A stretch of DNA of 64,000 bases from Erpobdella octoculata (lineage: Eukaryota > Annelida > Clitellata > Hirudinida > Erpobdellidae). Below, piece by piece: positions 22,862-33,868 of this stretch. Every line of letters starts with the position of its first letter. The stretch's first letter is position 1. The notes under the pieces are model-generated. The model had not been told where the DNA came from and did no database searches. It was given only the letters and a program-made list of their open reading frames with translations. The translations under genes were made by a program, and so were the position numbers. Location of the stretch: NCBI GenBank assembly GCA_963978895.1, contig OZ022242.1, positions 28,798,306-28,862,305 on the forward strand, read 5' to 3'.

Positions 22862-24304
22862 CGCTCAATTAGAAGAGGTGAAAACTTCTTTTCAGAAAAA
22901 TTCTGTGTTGAAGTTTACGGTCGAACATTCAGTGACATTCAGCAGCGACTCGCCTTCCTCGACGTCCTCGTTACTCAGGCTGCATCCGGTCTTACATACG
23001 AAGTTTACGTGAAACCGACTAATGAGGATGTATGTATGAATGGTGCTGGTTACTGCCCTGATAGATACAAGGAAGGAGTTATTTGCAACTTAATATCTAG
23101 GGCTTATGAAATATCTGATGATTGGATAAAATTCAATGCTGAAGTTGAACGCATCAAAGTCCTTCTCATTGATAACAACTACACCAACACCATGATTGAT
23201 AAAGTCTTAAACACCTTCTTAGCCAAAAAAAGAACCAACTCTCACCTTTTTGATAGTCAACCAGAGATTGAAACAATCAGCATTCGTTACCGTGCGCAAA
23301 TGCATGATCGTTACAAACTTGATGAAAAAATTATCCGTGATATAATTATAGAAAACGTCAAGGTGAAAGACCGTCTGACACAGAAGCTGAACTTTAACAT
23401 TTACTATAACGACAGAAAATCGCATACAATGATAATGCGCAACAGTCGTCATCATTCCAACTATTTACAACAATCAAACGTCGTTTACAAATTTAATTGT
23501 CCCTACTCCCATAAGAACATAGAAACTTACATCGGGCATACACGTACGGCTCTCTCCAGACGCCTCACTATGCATACTCAAGGTGGAAGCATTTTAGCCC
23601 ACTTCAGAACTGCACACAACCAAAAGCTTACAAGACAAATTCTCGATGACAACACTGTCGTGCTCAATCGTGAACCTGATCCTTATCGTCTAAAAATCTT
23701 AGAGGCCCTCCATATTGTTCAAAATAAACCTGGAATAAATGTACAAGACGACCATTTTGGACGAATACTACGTTTGTTCAATAATAACTCAATCCACTTT
23801 TCCATACGTCAAACATCAAGTACAACTTCTACCAATAACTCTGGAAACAATAAGATTCCTTGTGTGTCAGCTCCCTCTATCGGTGATGCTACTGGTTGTT
23901 CCTCTTTTACAAATTTATCTGTTCTCTGCGTCAAGAGTTCGAAATCTGAGGTTCACCAGGCACTACCGGCACTACGACAAGACGTACACCCATCAGCGCA
24001 GGTATCTCCACCTCCGCTTCCTGATGAATCTGGAGATTGCTTGAGTAATGTGCATGGCCTTGTTTGTGACATTGATGATGATGTTAATGATGATGAGCCC
24101 GAGCCACTTGCTGTTTCTGGTCCCTCTAGTGACGCGTGTGGTTCTGTTCCGGAGATTGCTTCGAACCTTTCTAATGTCACCGTCACACAGGCTGACGGCG
24201 GCGGCGAAGATGAAGGGGTTGTTGACAGTGGAAATGCGGTTACAATGTCGTTTTGCCATATAATCAATAGTGGTAATATTACATTGCGTCGGAAAAGACA
24301 GTGA
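22862..24304 (+). CDS. Penelope-like ORF: RT C-terminal part, GIY-YIG endonuclease, tail
   Basis: About 480 codons are open to 24304 after a frame change near 22860. The RT thumb region has [25 protein letters not shown] and [21 protein letters not shown] linker is followed by the nuclease: [29 protein letters not shown] (about residues 215-245) and [11 protein letters not shown]. Tyr, Gly, Arg, His and a downstream acidic residue of the GIY-YIG fold are visible. The C-terminal 170 residues are Ser/Asp rich and end NITLRRKRQ. The N-terminal RT fingers and palm are absent, so it cannot reverse transcribe. The open frame over 1.4 kb suggests a fairly recent copy. Confidence 0.85.
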   Translation, partial: RSIRRGENFFSEKFCVEVYGRTFSDIQQRLAFLDVLVTQAASGLTYEVYVKPTNEDVCMNGAGYCPDRYKEGVICNLISRAYEISDDWIKFNAEVERIKVLLIDNNYTNTMIDKVLNTFLAKKRTNSHLFDSQPEIETISIRYRAQMHDRYKLDEKIIRDIIIENVKVKDRLTQKLNFNIYYNDRKSHTMIMRNSRHHSNYLQQSNVVYKFNCPYSHKNIETYIGHTRTALSRRLTMHTQGGSILAHFRTAHNQKLTRQILDDNTVVLNREPDPYRLKILEALHIVQNKPGINVQDDHFGRILRLFNNNSIHFSIRQTSSTTSTNNSGNNKIPCVSAPSIGDATGCSSFTNLSVLCVKSSKSEVHQALPALRQDVHPSAQVSPPPLPDESGDCLSNVHGLVCDIDDDVNDDEPEPLAVSGPSSDACGSVPEIASNLSNVTVTQADGGGEDEGVVDSGNAVTMSFCHIINSGNITLRRKRQ

Positions 24305-24456
24305 TTCATAACCTTTCTAATGTCACCGTCACACAGGCAGACGGCAGCAGGGAAGATGAAGGTGTTGTTGACAGTGGAAATGCGGTTATAATGTCGTTTT
24401 GCCATATAATCAATAGTGGTGATATTACATTGCGTCGAAAAAGACAGTGTTTCATA
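24165..24456 (+). repeat. 146-bp tandem duplication of the Penelope ORF end
   Basis: 24165-24310 is repeated at 24311-24456 with about 95 percent identity by eye. Each unit spans the end of the acidic tail and the terminal NIT-x-RRKRQ stop. Confidence 0.95.
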
Positions 24457-24686
24457 ATTGGTTTTAAATAGTTCCGCCTTTGTCGGATTACAATATTTTT
24501 TTTTTTTTTTATAGATTGATTTACAAAAAATTTTAATTCTTTAGTTTTGTAGTATATATTTTAATTATACATTTCAGTTCATTTTAGGTTATTTTATTTA
24601 CAAATTCTAGTATATTCGATTTAAAAAACTTTCCTGTCTTCGTAAATATTGGTATATATGTCTATGTTGTTTACATTTAAACAGTT
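24457..24686 (+). other. 3' UTR of Penelope copy 4
   Basis: AT-rich with a T-tract at about 24490-24510. No coding content. Confidence 0.7.
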
Positions 24687-24728
24687 GAGTACCGATGATG
24701 GCGAATGCCGAAACCGGCCGGTCTACTC
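24687..24728 (+). ncRNA. hammerhead-like motif, Penelope copy 4
   Basis: Helix I is GAGTA (24687-24691) with TACTC (24724-24728). The core CCGATGA has a single change (U4 to C). The extra T is at 24699. Helix II is GGC-GAAT-GCC (24700-24709), then GAAA (24710-24713), helix III ACC-GGCC-GGT, and a GTC cleavage triplet ending at 24723. AATAAA follows 5 nt later. The U4 change would weaken or abolish activity. Confidence 0.65.
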
Positions 24729-24885
24729 GTTTAAATAAAGATTTTGAAAATGTTTGTACTGTTTTGAACATAAGAAAAGAATGGAGACAGCTGACGAATT
24801 TGATTCAAAAGTGTTGCAATAAGAAATGGGCCGTTATATTTAATAGAGCTTGCATTCGTGAAAATCTGATTCCTAGTTATTTAAA

Positions 24886-24902
24886 GAATATATATATATA
24901 TT

Positions 24903-24940
<38 letters not shown>

Positions 24941-24974
24941 TATACATATATATATGTATATATATATATATCTG

Positions 24975-25052
<78 letters not shown>

Positions 25053-25063
25053 CGTATATATAA

Positions 25064-25136
<73 letters not shown>

Positions 25137-25173
25137 CATATATATATATACATACATACATATATATATACAG

Positions 25174-25207
<34 letters not shown>

Positions 25208-25208
25208 G
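24886..25208. repeat. complex (TA)n tract, about 320 bp
   Basis: TA with scattered TG, CA and ATAA interruptions. It follows the 3' end of Penelope copy 4. Confidence 0.95.
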
Positions 25209-25233
25209 AGACTTCTAGCCATCATTTTTTGGT

Positions 25234-25430
<197 letters not shown>

Positions 25431-25594
25431 AGTTTTGTGACAGAATCAGCCAGTGACGTGGTCTACTATTATATTAATAAATTTTATTAGTCAACCTGAA
25501 AGATATTTAAAACAAATTTCGTTGCAGTCTTATTTAGCTTTTTTACGTCTTGTTCATGATATTAAACAAAAATGTTTGAACGTAGTTATTAAAA
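25431..25594 (+). repeat. 165-bp direct repeat, copy 2
   Basis: Near-identical to 22542-22707, again directly after (TA)n. The two copies bracket Penelope copy 4. Confidence 0.9.
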
Positions 25595-25829
25595 TAAACA
25601 GTATAACAAAAGGTCAGTATAAACCTCTTGAAACTTTAAAATAACACACTTAAAGTCATCGAAAAGTTCAGCCGTGGGCAAAACAAACAATTTTTTTTGG
25701 CTGTTCTATTGACGTCAAAATTCGGTTATAAAAATTTTTATTTATTTTTTTTAAAAAGCTGAATTATCAATATGATAAAAACACACAATGCCAATGTTTT
25801 GTTGTTATTTCGGATGAGCAAATAGTTAT

Positions 25830-26245
25830 AAAAATATACCGTTTTATCATCCGATACTAAAAGAGAGTGGACAGAAGGCGGCTGAGGTTGCGAGGCAGTA
25901 TGGTTTGAATAGATCTACAGTATGCACAATGCACAATCTCAGCTAAGAAAGATATATTATCAAGAAAACTCAAGCTGCTTAAGGAGTAACGAAAATCAAA
26001 AAGGTGCAATTCATGAAAAAATGGAGTGGTTGCTTTTAGTTTGGAACAATGAACGGGAAGTGAAAAGAGATGTAACAAGTATGACTATCATTCAAAGAAA
26101 GCTAGATAAATTTTTGAGAAATTGAAACAAGAAACTCCAAGTTCGTCATCCGAGGAGTTAGAATTTAGGGCTACTACTGGCTGGTTTGCAAATTTTTAAA
26201 GGAGGTCTGGAATTAAACATGTAATAATGCATGTTCCTTAAGGCC
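25830..26245 (+). pseudogene. pogo/Tigger-type transposase, N-terminal DNA-binding relic
   Basis: In shifting frames the plus strand reads ESGQKAAEVARQYGLNRSTV (first helix-turn-helix, about 25865-25925). A CENP-B-type half follows with TIIQRKLDKF and TTGWFANFKRRSGIKHV (about 26170-26235). This order is typical of pogo-family Tc1/mariner transposases. The catalytic DDE domain is not present; AT-rich DNA follows to about 26460. Several stops and shifts show that it is dead. Confidence 0.7.
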
Positions 26246-26459
26246 CCATAAAAAAAAGAAAAACCTGATTAATATACCAGACTGTATAAATATGTATTAT
26301 TTTTTTTTAATAAACATACTAAGAAATTATATTTAATTTGTTTTTAATTTCATTTTAAGGGTCTCCGGAACGAATTAATTGATTAACAAACAATTCGGAT
26401 AGCGAACATAGTTTTGGAACGGATTAAATTCATTAGCCTATTAATTATTATTATAACAA
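26246..26459. other. AT-rich spacer
   Basis: Nothing coding. It ends at a short (TA)n (26460-26483) that forms the 5' border of Penelope copy 5. Confidence 0.55.
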
Positions 26460-26483
26460 ATATATATATATATATATATATAT

Positions 26484-27186
26484 AAGGTGGAACAATATAT
26501 TGGTCATACCAGAACTAAACTGTCTCGTAGGTTAACAATGCATCTGCAATCCGGCAGTATTCGACAGCATTTTGAAACAATACATCATCAAAAACTCACA
26601 CGTGAAGTTCTCGTTGCTAATTCGAATATTGTTGTTAAAGTATACGATCCTCTTCGACTTAAAATAAAATAAGCTCTTTATATCCAGAATCTCTTCCCTT
26701 CAACCTTCAATTAATAAACAATTTGAAAAATTTTCTACAACTCTTAGATTATTTGGATTCACTGAGGACATTGCTTCACGACCAAATTTTGAAAAGAGTT
26801 ACAATGTTTTGACTGCCTCTGACAATGTTGACACTTCGATTAACGGAAATAGCATGGGTCCTGTTGATCTTTCAAATGGTCATCTTCTCGATACCTTTTC
26901 TAACGCGACTCTTGATGTTTCCATGTTAATGAACTCCACGACATCGGTAACTGTTGCTCTGTTGATCTGTTTCAATCACTTGATAATTCTCTTGAGACAG
27001 AAAGTTCTTGTTCTTTCACGACCGTTGTTGGACTTGGATCAACCTGTTAGTCCTGATGATACCGCGCGCAACTGTGTCGAAGAGGAATGTCCGATTGATG
27101 ACAATTGTTTGTACTCATCCAGTTCCTTCCTCCATTTACTTTCAAACGAGAACATCACTGTTCGACGAAAGCGGAGATATTCTTGA
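26484..27186 (+). pseudogene. Penelope-like ORF, half GIY-YIG plus tail
   Basis: The nuclease half runs to LKIK and a TAA at 26672, where other copies continue [12 protein letters not shown]. Frame changes follow (about 26700-26810). Then an acidic/Ser-rich tail ends NITVRRKRRYS at 27186. The first GIY-YIG strand is missing, so no nuclease could be formed. Confidence 0.75.
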
Positions 27187-27252
27187 TTTTATTTATTTAA
27201 ATATCTTATGTAATTTCGACTTAATTTAATCGTTTATTATCATAATACTTGC

Positions 27253-27444
<192 letters not shown>

Positions 27445-27616
27445 TGTTTTATCCTTTAATTAAACGCTTTTAATTATACTTATTTTATCCTCATAACTCC
27501 AGTTTATTTTATGTACGTTAATTTAATTACAGTGTCTAAATTCGATTATTTTTTTTGTATATTAAGTTATTACATGATTTCTTATCTTTTGCCTCTTTTT
27601 ACGCGATTGTATTTAT

Positions 27617-27657
27617 AGACTCTGAAGATGGCGAAAGCCGAAACGGCCCGTAAGTCT
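27617..27657 (+). ncRNA. hammerhead-like ribozyme motif, Penelope copy 5 (complete core)
   Basis: Helix I is AGACT (27617-27621) with AGTCT (27653-27657). The core CTGAAGA fits CUGANGA fully (27622-27628). The extra T is at 27629. Helix II is GGC-GAAA-GCC (27630-27639), then GAAA (27640-27643), helix III ACG-GCC-CGT, and a GTA cleavage triplet ending at 27652. With copy 1 this is the best candidate for activity. Confidence 0.7.
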
Positions 27658-27739
27658 GAAATAAAGAAAGTTTTAAATGTGGATCCAGTTGTTATATCAA
27701 GATATCCTTGATTAAGGTAGCTTCAAAAAATTTGTAATT

Positions 27740-27808
27740 TGAAGGATATATAAAACTTTGTTGAATAATTATGAGCAGATTTGGTGAAGGCTTTGACAGT
27801 TGTAATTA
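27740..27808 (+). repeat. dispersed repeat X, copy 1 (Helitron target)
   Basis: ACTTTGTTGAATAATTATG and GCTTTGACAGTTGTAATTAA recur at about 33805-33866 and, inverted and diverged, at about 45945-46000. Helitron H1a starts at the next base. Confidence 0.85.
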
Positions 27809-27857
27809 ATCTATATTTATAAAAATAAATGTTTGTATGTATGTATGTATGTATGTG

Positions 27858-28111
27858 TTTTAACTCTTTGCGAGCTTTCGTCGCCGAAGGTCTTCAGAAG
27901 AAGAACCTCTCATTTTTAGCGTTTCGGCCCTTAAACTTCTTGACGCTTTTAAGAGAGAGGTGGGCCCACGTCCGTTGATCAGGCGGACGCCCTTCGGCGA
28001 GAAAAATTTCCAAATTCCTAACTTGAAACACGAAAATTCAAAGTTCAGCAGAAAACTGTTCGAAACAAGACTTGAAATCGCCGGAACGATTATCGCCCAA
28101 TGTAAACAAGG
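27858..28111 (-). other. 3' UTR of the R2-like LINE
   Basis: 254 bp between the ORF stop and the ATGT-rich target. No poly(A) tail is seen; the end reads ...GCAAAGAGTTAAAACAC into the target. Confidence 0.6.
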
Positions 28112-30520
28112 CTAAACCATTTCGTGTGCATCTTGTAGCACTTTCTTTTTTCTATTAGCGAAAATCCAAAAAGATGCAGCTTCAGCTGTCTGGGAGATCT
28201 CCTTGATGGCTCGAGTTTTTTCTCGGTTTGAAAAACCAAGAGCTTTCAGCAGTTTTAACATTGAGCTGCTAACCAACCCTCGAACGCCAACCTCGACTGC
28301 AAAAATTTCAGTCCTGAACCCTTTGGCATTCAAATCACATGCTAAATCCCTATATCTCTCCTCTTTGAAAATATTGCTAGATTCCATGTTACTTTCCCAT
28401 GGCACAGAGAGTTCAATCAGGAACATTGTCTTGGCCAAGTCGGAATATACAATTATATCCGGCTTTAAGCCGCTAGATCTCACGGCTTCTGGAAATTTTC
28501 TTTCGCCATCCAAATCAGCTGAAACCGACCAATCGTCGGCAGCACCCGTCACACATTCAAAGTCTCTTGTAGATCTGAACCTGTGGAACTTCAGATTGCC
28601 TTCTCTCAAAAAGTAGATTTTCCTTTTCTGCTGTATTCCTCTTGTCTTTGCTTTCTTACACGCTTCTTTGACGAAGTCAAGCAATTTTCGGAGTACTTGG
28701 TTATGACGCCAAGTGTACCTCCCGTGTGAAAGTGAAAACGAACAACAGGAAAGAACGTGAATGAGAGTCTCCGATTGCCCACATAACATGCACGAATCAT
28801 CGTCTTTCAACTTCCATCTTCGAAGATTGCTGGATGACGGCAGTTGATCATAAACAGATCTAATCAAAAAAGACAAACGTAGTGGTGTGTATTGCCAAAT
28901 GTCTTTCCAAGAAAGTGAACGCTGAACAGCATTTTCCCATGTCGTCCAGTCTCCTTGTTGAGATAACTGAACAAACTTAATCATTCTCTGGGACTCGATA
29001 GCTTTCTTTCTTTCCTGAATGACCAGACTTGTTCGTTCACTGGTGCTGGCTTTTGACCACCAAATTCGATGGGTTGACCCGAGACCCCGTTTGTCCTGTT
29101 GAACTGCCCCAACTCTTTCTGTCCAACGTAAAGAGGCTTCAGCTTCTGCGATCTCCTTTCTGGCTACCCATTTCTTTCCGGACTTTACAAGAGGTTCCAT
29201 CTCCACAATTCTTTGATCCGAAGAGTTATCCAGCATTAGTTGCGTACGGATCTTGTTTATCTTAAACTCCTTAACCAAAGACTTCAGTGGCAACCTCAGT
29301 TTGGCAGTCTTGCTGTACAAAGCTACCGAAGAAAATCCTGGAGGCAGACCCAACCATTTCCTTGTAAATTTATTCATCTTCCTTTCTAGCTTTTCTACCA
29401 ATGGTAAACTCATCTCATACATTGATAGAGGCCAAAGCAATCTCGGTAATAGAACAAACTGAAGCAACCACAATTTGAACCTGCTCTGGAGTGGGGCCAC
29501 ATCAATTTTCTTCATATCCTCAAATGCCGATCGAAGAACCTCAGAACACCGTCCATTGTCGTTAAGCGAATCGTCATACCACCTTCCCAGGCTCTTAACC
29601 GGTTCTTCTCTCAATGTTGGGATCCTGTTGCCAGCAACTGAAAACGTCACGTTGTCGTCGATCTTGCCTCGTCGCAGAGATAAGCTTCATGACTTGGTTG
29701 CCTTGAAACTCATGCCGCACCATGATAGCAGCCCGCTGAATGCATCAAGAGCCCGTCGCATTGAGATACATTTGTTTAGAACCAAAGTTGTATCATCCAT
29801 GAAGGCCTTCACCGATGGCATCAAGATACCTTTGCCAACGTAAGCTTCCTCCACGCGAGAACCCACTGCATTCAGAAGCAGCTGCATCGCTAATACGAAG
29901 AGAATGGGTGAAATTGAGCAGCCCATTGCTATACCAACATCTAACTGGAACCATTCTGTTGAACAGGAGGACGTAGACAACCTCAATTTGAAATGTCCGA
30001 AATACTGTTGCAACATTTCTATCACAAAATTTGGAACATGATGCGATCTGAGAGTTCTCCACAACATTTGGTGACGAACGGCTCCATAAGCATTGGCAAA
30101 GTCTAACCAGACAATGTGCAAGCTGAGACGATTTTCTTTAGCTCTTTTCAATGCTTCCCAGATCACTGACGAATGTTCGATGCATCCTGGTACTCCTGGC
30201 ACTCCTCCCTTCTGAACAGACCTGTCGATGTAATTGTTTTGAATTACATAGCTTGTCAGTCTCCGAGCAAGGACAGCAAAAAATATCTTTCCCTCGACGT
30301 TTAACAATGAAATTGGGCGAAACTGATGTATTTCCTTCGAGTCTTTTTCTTTCGGAATAAAGATACCTTCGGCTCTTTGCCATTCGCTTTCAATTCTTCT
30401 TCTTTCCCAAGAGCCCACGAGTAAAGAATGCAATAATCTCAATACTTCTGGGCATTTTTTGTAGATGAGATATGGCACCCCATTTGGTCCAGGAGCAGAT
30501 CTGTTTCTTGTTCTGTAGAG
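28112..30520 (-). pseudogene. R2-like reverse transcriptase and restriction-like endonuclease
   Basis: Frame from 30520 (LYRTRNRSAPGPNGVPYLIY) to TAG/TGA at 28112, about 800 codons with a single nonsense change (TGA near 29687, probably from CGA). RT blocks: FRPISLLNVEGKIFF, GCIEHSSV, LDFANAYGAV, CSISPILF and the catalytic AFMDDTTLV (about 29800). After the thumb comes a zinc motif CMLCGQSETLIHVLSCC (about 28795-28745), followed by the PD-(D/E)xK-type nuclease with KPDIIVYSD and FLIELSVPWE (about 28470-28390). R2-type elements nick a chosen target and prime from it. Alternative: a related RLE clade (R4, NeSL). Confidence 0.85.
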
Positions 30521-31508
30521 AGTACAATCCGTTCAAATGCCGCTTCATCTTATACTACGAAATGCCCCCAGAGTTCCAACCGAAAGGAGGGGGAGAATGA
30601 TGAACTCACATTCAGACCTTTGGACAACGACCCTGCTTCTTCAACGGACCCTAATGGGGGTATGCTTCACGAGTGTGTTTGCGGTAGGAGTTTCAAGACG
30701 ATCCGTGGAATGAAAGTCCACAGAACGAAAATGGGCTGCTTAACCGAATTCCGTCAACGTCCTGCATCAGATATTAATGCAGATAAAACGTCGATCATTG
30801 CCGGGCCGGAGGCCAACCACAGCCCCGACGCAGTTCAAGATGTGAATCCGGAAGTAGAAATCAGTCAACCTAGGCCAAGAATTGATTTTCCTGCAGCAGG
30901 AGATACAATTGCATGGAAAAAGTTGGACGAAACACTCTCAAAACTTCTCAAAACACGTTCAAGAAATTCATCAAATTTCAGTATGAAAGACTTCACTGAT
31001 GTTATTTACGAAAAAAGCATTGAATTGTTTGGTGTGAAACAAAAACGTCAGGTTCGAAACAATGAAGGCATGATTTCTAGACGTCAAAGAGAAATCAATC
31101 AGCTGAAGAGAGAAAAGAAACTGTTACGAAAGCGGTGGAAAAGAGCCCAGGAAAATGAAAAAGCTGGTCTCGCAGAGCTGCGGCAGAGTTTGGGGCGTCG
31201 TTTGTCTGCCCTAATGAAGGTCGAGCGTTTTCGGATAAAGAAAAGAGATCAGAGAAATGCCAGGTTTCAGTTCATCAAAGACCCATTCAAATATGGAAGA
31301 AATTTACTGGACCCACCCAAGTCAGGAACGCTTCAAGCAGACAAAGCAACGCTCGATGAATATTTTCGGTCCGCATTCCGTGACCCGCGTGGAGATCAGC
31401 AGTTAGAAGAAAGAACCGATCTTCCAGAAATCCCACTTCCAAATTTTTCTTTCAGAGAAGGCATGATTTCGTTACTCGAAGTTACTCAATTTCTCTACAG
31501 AACAAGAA
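30521..31508 (+). pseudogene. R2-like LINE, inverted 5' third: zinc finger and N-terminal domain
   Basis: Open on the plus strand from the junction to 31508. A C2H2 finger CVCGRSFKTIRGMKVHRTKMGC (in part; Cys 30678 region to about 30745) binds DNA in such elements. A basic linker with RRQREINQLKREKKLLRKR and a region LEVTQFLYRTR that leads into the RT follow. The last codons continue, in the element, into the RT frame found on the other strand at 30520. It is cut from the rest of the protein by the inversion. Confidence 0.8.
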
Positions 31509-31529
31509 TGAGATATATTTATAAAAATA

Positions 31530-31646
31530 AATGTTTGCATGTATGTATGTATGTATGTATGTGTGTATGTATGTATGTATGTATGTATGTATGTATGTAT
31601 GTATGTATGTATGTATGTATGTATGTATGTATGTATGTATGTATGT
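31530..31646. repeat. (ATGT)n array in the 5' end of Helitron H1a
   Basis: About 27 units. The left target copy (27830-27856) has only about 6, so the array expanded or contracted after the LINE insertion. Confidence 0.95.
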
Positions 31647-31736
31647 CCTTTATGCATTGCTACAACATTCATCCGATCGTAATGAAATTTTCACACAACC
31701 TTGAGAGTCAAGGGGAATCAAACATAAGTAAAAAAT

Positions 31737-33350
31737 TTAAAATCCGTTACAAAATAACTTGATCTTAACTCGTGGCTTTGACTGCAATTCGCAAACAACA
31801 TGGTCAAGTCTCTTGACCATTTGATGCAGTTTCTTCCAGTCTTTCTTTGGCTCATCAACAGAGTCTTTTTTTGGCTCATCGTCGCCATATCTGCACGGTT
31901 CATCACAGCCTTTTTTGTATGCCTCGTCCTGAACATTATTGCGCGGTTTATCGGAACTGTCTGCTTTTTCTTCTTCCTTCACATCTTTTAGATCTTTTTC
32001 AAGAAACTCTTTAAAAGGTTTTTCCAAAACACGTTCCATAAATCCAATAAATCCCCTCACCAAACTGTAATTTGATTTTTGATTTTACAATGACTCTTAG
32101 TCTATCTGATCTAGAATCCTCTGTGGATTCATCTGATTTAGAACCCTCGGTACCGTTCTCTGTTTTTGGCTCACCTTTTTCAGAGTTTTTGCTTGCTGCA
32201 TTGCTATTGTTGTTTTGGAGAAGTTCATCGCCGTCATGTTTGTTTTCTTCCAAGCAACAAACGAACGTTTTCTTTTCACATTCCAACTCGACTCTTTCGT
32301 TGGTGTCAACTTTCGTATCATCCAGCGGATCTTTATTCAAATTATCGCCATCGTCTCTCAAATCAGTGTCTTTTTCTTTGTCAAGTTAACTTTGACGTAT
32401 TTCTCCTTTGGAGTTTCGTCCGTTTCTAAATCCTCGGTTGCTTCATCCAAGTCAGATTCGTCACTAAAATCTGACCCTGAATATTCAATGCCGTCGTCTG
32501 TTATGGAGGCTTCCGTTTCAGAACCGTCGCTGTATGGGTAAAAGCCATAGTTGTTATTGCCATTATTATAATCATCATCGTCACTTTCATCCTCATCGTT
32601 TTGCATTTCGTTTTCAACATTCTTTTCATCTTCTTTAGTGTTGTTTTCGACGTCCAAACCGACTGTATCACTGTCACCATCTTTGCATGGTTCATCTTGA
32701 GCATCTTTGCAAGGTTCATTATCATGACCGTCTTTGACAGGCACATCATCATGACCATCTTTGCATGGTTTATCTTGAACATCTTTGCATGGTTCATCTT
32801 GCACATTTTTGCAAGGTTCCTTATCATGACCGTCTTTGACAGGCTCATCATCATGACCCACCTGACTTGTGCAGTCTGTGCGGCCGTCATTCGTCACATG
32901 CTCTGAGACACAGCTGGTGGACTCCAGTTTAAATTGGGTTTCGCCGCAGCAACCCACATCACCAGCAACCCGCTGGTCCAGAACCTTGTCCACCACTGCC
33001 TCAGCCAACCCTGCGACCAAACTCTCAACAGTTGTACCGGCTGCTGCTACTTTATTTTCGTGGCCAAGAATCATTCCTTCTCCTGTCTTCCCCTGTGCTG
33101 CCATGTTTTCTCTCGCTTGTTGTCTTTTTTCTTCCAGCAATTTGTTTCTCAATTTTTTCTGCCTAACCACAGCTTCCTCGTCAATAGCGAACAAATATTT
33201 ATCATCGTCAGGCCCATAGCCTTCATTCACTAACGCGGCCAAGAGGCGTTCCATAAGTTTGTCCTTTTTACCTGTATCGCTCAAGCCACGTTTCTCCAGC
33301 TCGTCTTTCATTTCGCTCGCCCAAAACTCATCCAATGATTTCAAAACCAT
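31737..33350 (-). pseudogene. SAP-domain acidic protein carried by Helitron H1a
   Basis: The ATG at 33350 opens a 330-codon frame. The N-terminal 45 residues form a SAP-type helix-extended loop-helix (MKDELEKRGLSDTGKKDKLM, then ERLLAALV), a DNA- or chromatin-binding motif. A middle region has about ten degenerate 11-12-residue repeats with the core EPCKD and GHDDEP (about 32860-32680). An Asp/Glu-rich stretch (DESDDDDYNNG, SDFSDESDLDE) follows. At about 32358 and 32060 the frame shifts, and two further open pieces extend it to 31737, giving about 540 residues in all. No introns are seen. No partner gene is obvious. It may be a captured host transcript or an accessory Helitron gene; I cannot tell which. 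Orientation is opposite to the Helitron. Confidence 0.6.
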
Positions 33351-33789
33351 TCTTGTATCCCAATTCTGACAACAATGTTACGATATCACCAAATCGTATA
33401 CCGGGCTCAATAGAATGGTTTTGCAGTTTATTGGAAAATAATTCACGATGCTTAATAAATCCTATTAATCTCTATCAATGGGAAATTGATCGTAAAATCA
33501 TCGATTTCACATGAATATATCTATTTACACACATACATATACATACATAAATGAGCGAAAACGGGAACGGGAAGTCAACTGAAAGCGAAAGATAGAGCGG
33601 GAAAGCGAACAAGAACGGGAAAGCAACCGGGAGCGGGAATGCCACCGGGAGCTGGAAAACGACCGAGAGCGGGAAAGCGACCGGGAACGGAAAAGCGACC
33701 GGGAACGGGAAAGCGGAAAAGGAAAAGGGAGCGAGAGAAACAAACATTAGAAAAACCTCTAAAAACCCGGCCAACGCCGGGTTCCCAAG
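33351..33789 (+). repeat. 3' body of Helitron H1a with short GC-rich tandem units
   Basis: About 33580-33720 consists of degenerate 12-18-bp units such as GCGACCGGGAACGGGAAA. Similar units fill the other H1 copies at 47.8-48.6 kb and 54.2 kb. The conserved ACAAACATTAGAAAAACCTC precedes the terminal hairpin. Arg/Ser-rich frames through it are artefacts. Confidence 0.8.
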
Positions 33790-33799
33790 CTAGTCTTCA

Positions 33800-33868
33800 A
33801 TAAAAATAAAACTTTGTTGAATAATAATGAGCAGATTTGGTGAAAGCTTTGACAGTTGTAATTAATCT
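33800..33868 (+). repeat. dispersed repeat X, copy 2
   Basis: Matches 27740-27808 and lies directly after the Helitron 3' end. Joined without the Helitron, X would be a tandem pair with a period of about 85 bp. Confidence 0.8.

Larger units (their letters stand above)
22829..24888 (+). mobile_element. Penelope-like element copy 4 (P4)
   Basis: The best-preserved copy. It opens within the RT catalytic motif (reading VDDIFSY directly after the TA tract), then carries the RT thumb, linker, GIY-YIG and acidic tail (to 24304). A 146-bp tandem duplication of the ORF end, the 3' UTR, a hammerhead-like motif (24687-24728), an AATAAA signal (24733) and a coding-like block ([20 protein letters not shown]) follow, up to the next (TA)n tract. 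Confidence 0.85.
27858..31508 (-). mobile_element. R2-like (RLE-type) LINE with inverted 5' third
   Basis: The 3' two-thirds (RT, endonuclease, 3' UTR) run on the minus strand from 30520 to 27858. The 5' third (zinc finger, linker, start of RT) lies at 30521-31508 on the plus strand. A 16-bp segment, CTCTACAGAACAAGAA, is present both at the end of the inverted part (31493-31508) and at the start of the 3' part (30505-30520, minus). So the two parts fit together with a 16-bp overlap. About 46 bp of the Helitron 5' end (27809-27857 and 31510-31560) is repeated on both sides, acting as target-site duplication. The geometry is that of twin priming. Confidence 0.85.
27809..33793 (+). mobile_element. 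Helitron family H1, copy a, with SAP-gene cargo and nested R2-like LINE
   Basis: The 5' end is TCTATATTTATAAAAATAAATG (27809; first bases TC, preceded by A). The 3' end is a hairpin CCCGGCCAACGCCGGG followed by ...CTAG at 33790-33793, then T. Insertion between A and T, with copies of repeat X on both sides, supports these borders. Inside are a 3.65-kb R2-like LINE (27858-31508), an expanded (ATGT)n, conserved Helitron subterminal sequence (ATCCGATCGTAATGAAATTT, about 31671-31690), a minus-strand SAP-domain gene and a GCGACCGGGAACGG-type minisatellite near 33600-33720. Without the LINE the element is about 2.3 kb. It has no Rep or helicase. Confidence 0.85.

Noticed and set aside
28203..28616. 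Plus-strand ORF opposite the R2-like RT
   Set aside because: It is a shadow of the minus-strand endonuclease frame, as are the other plus-strand frames between 28.2 and 30.4 kb.
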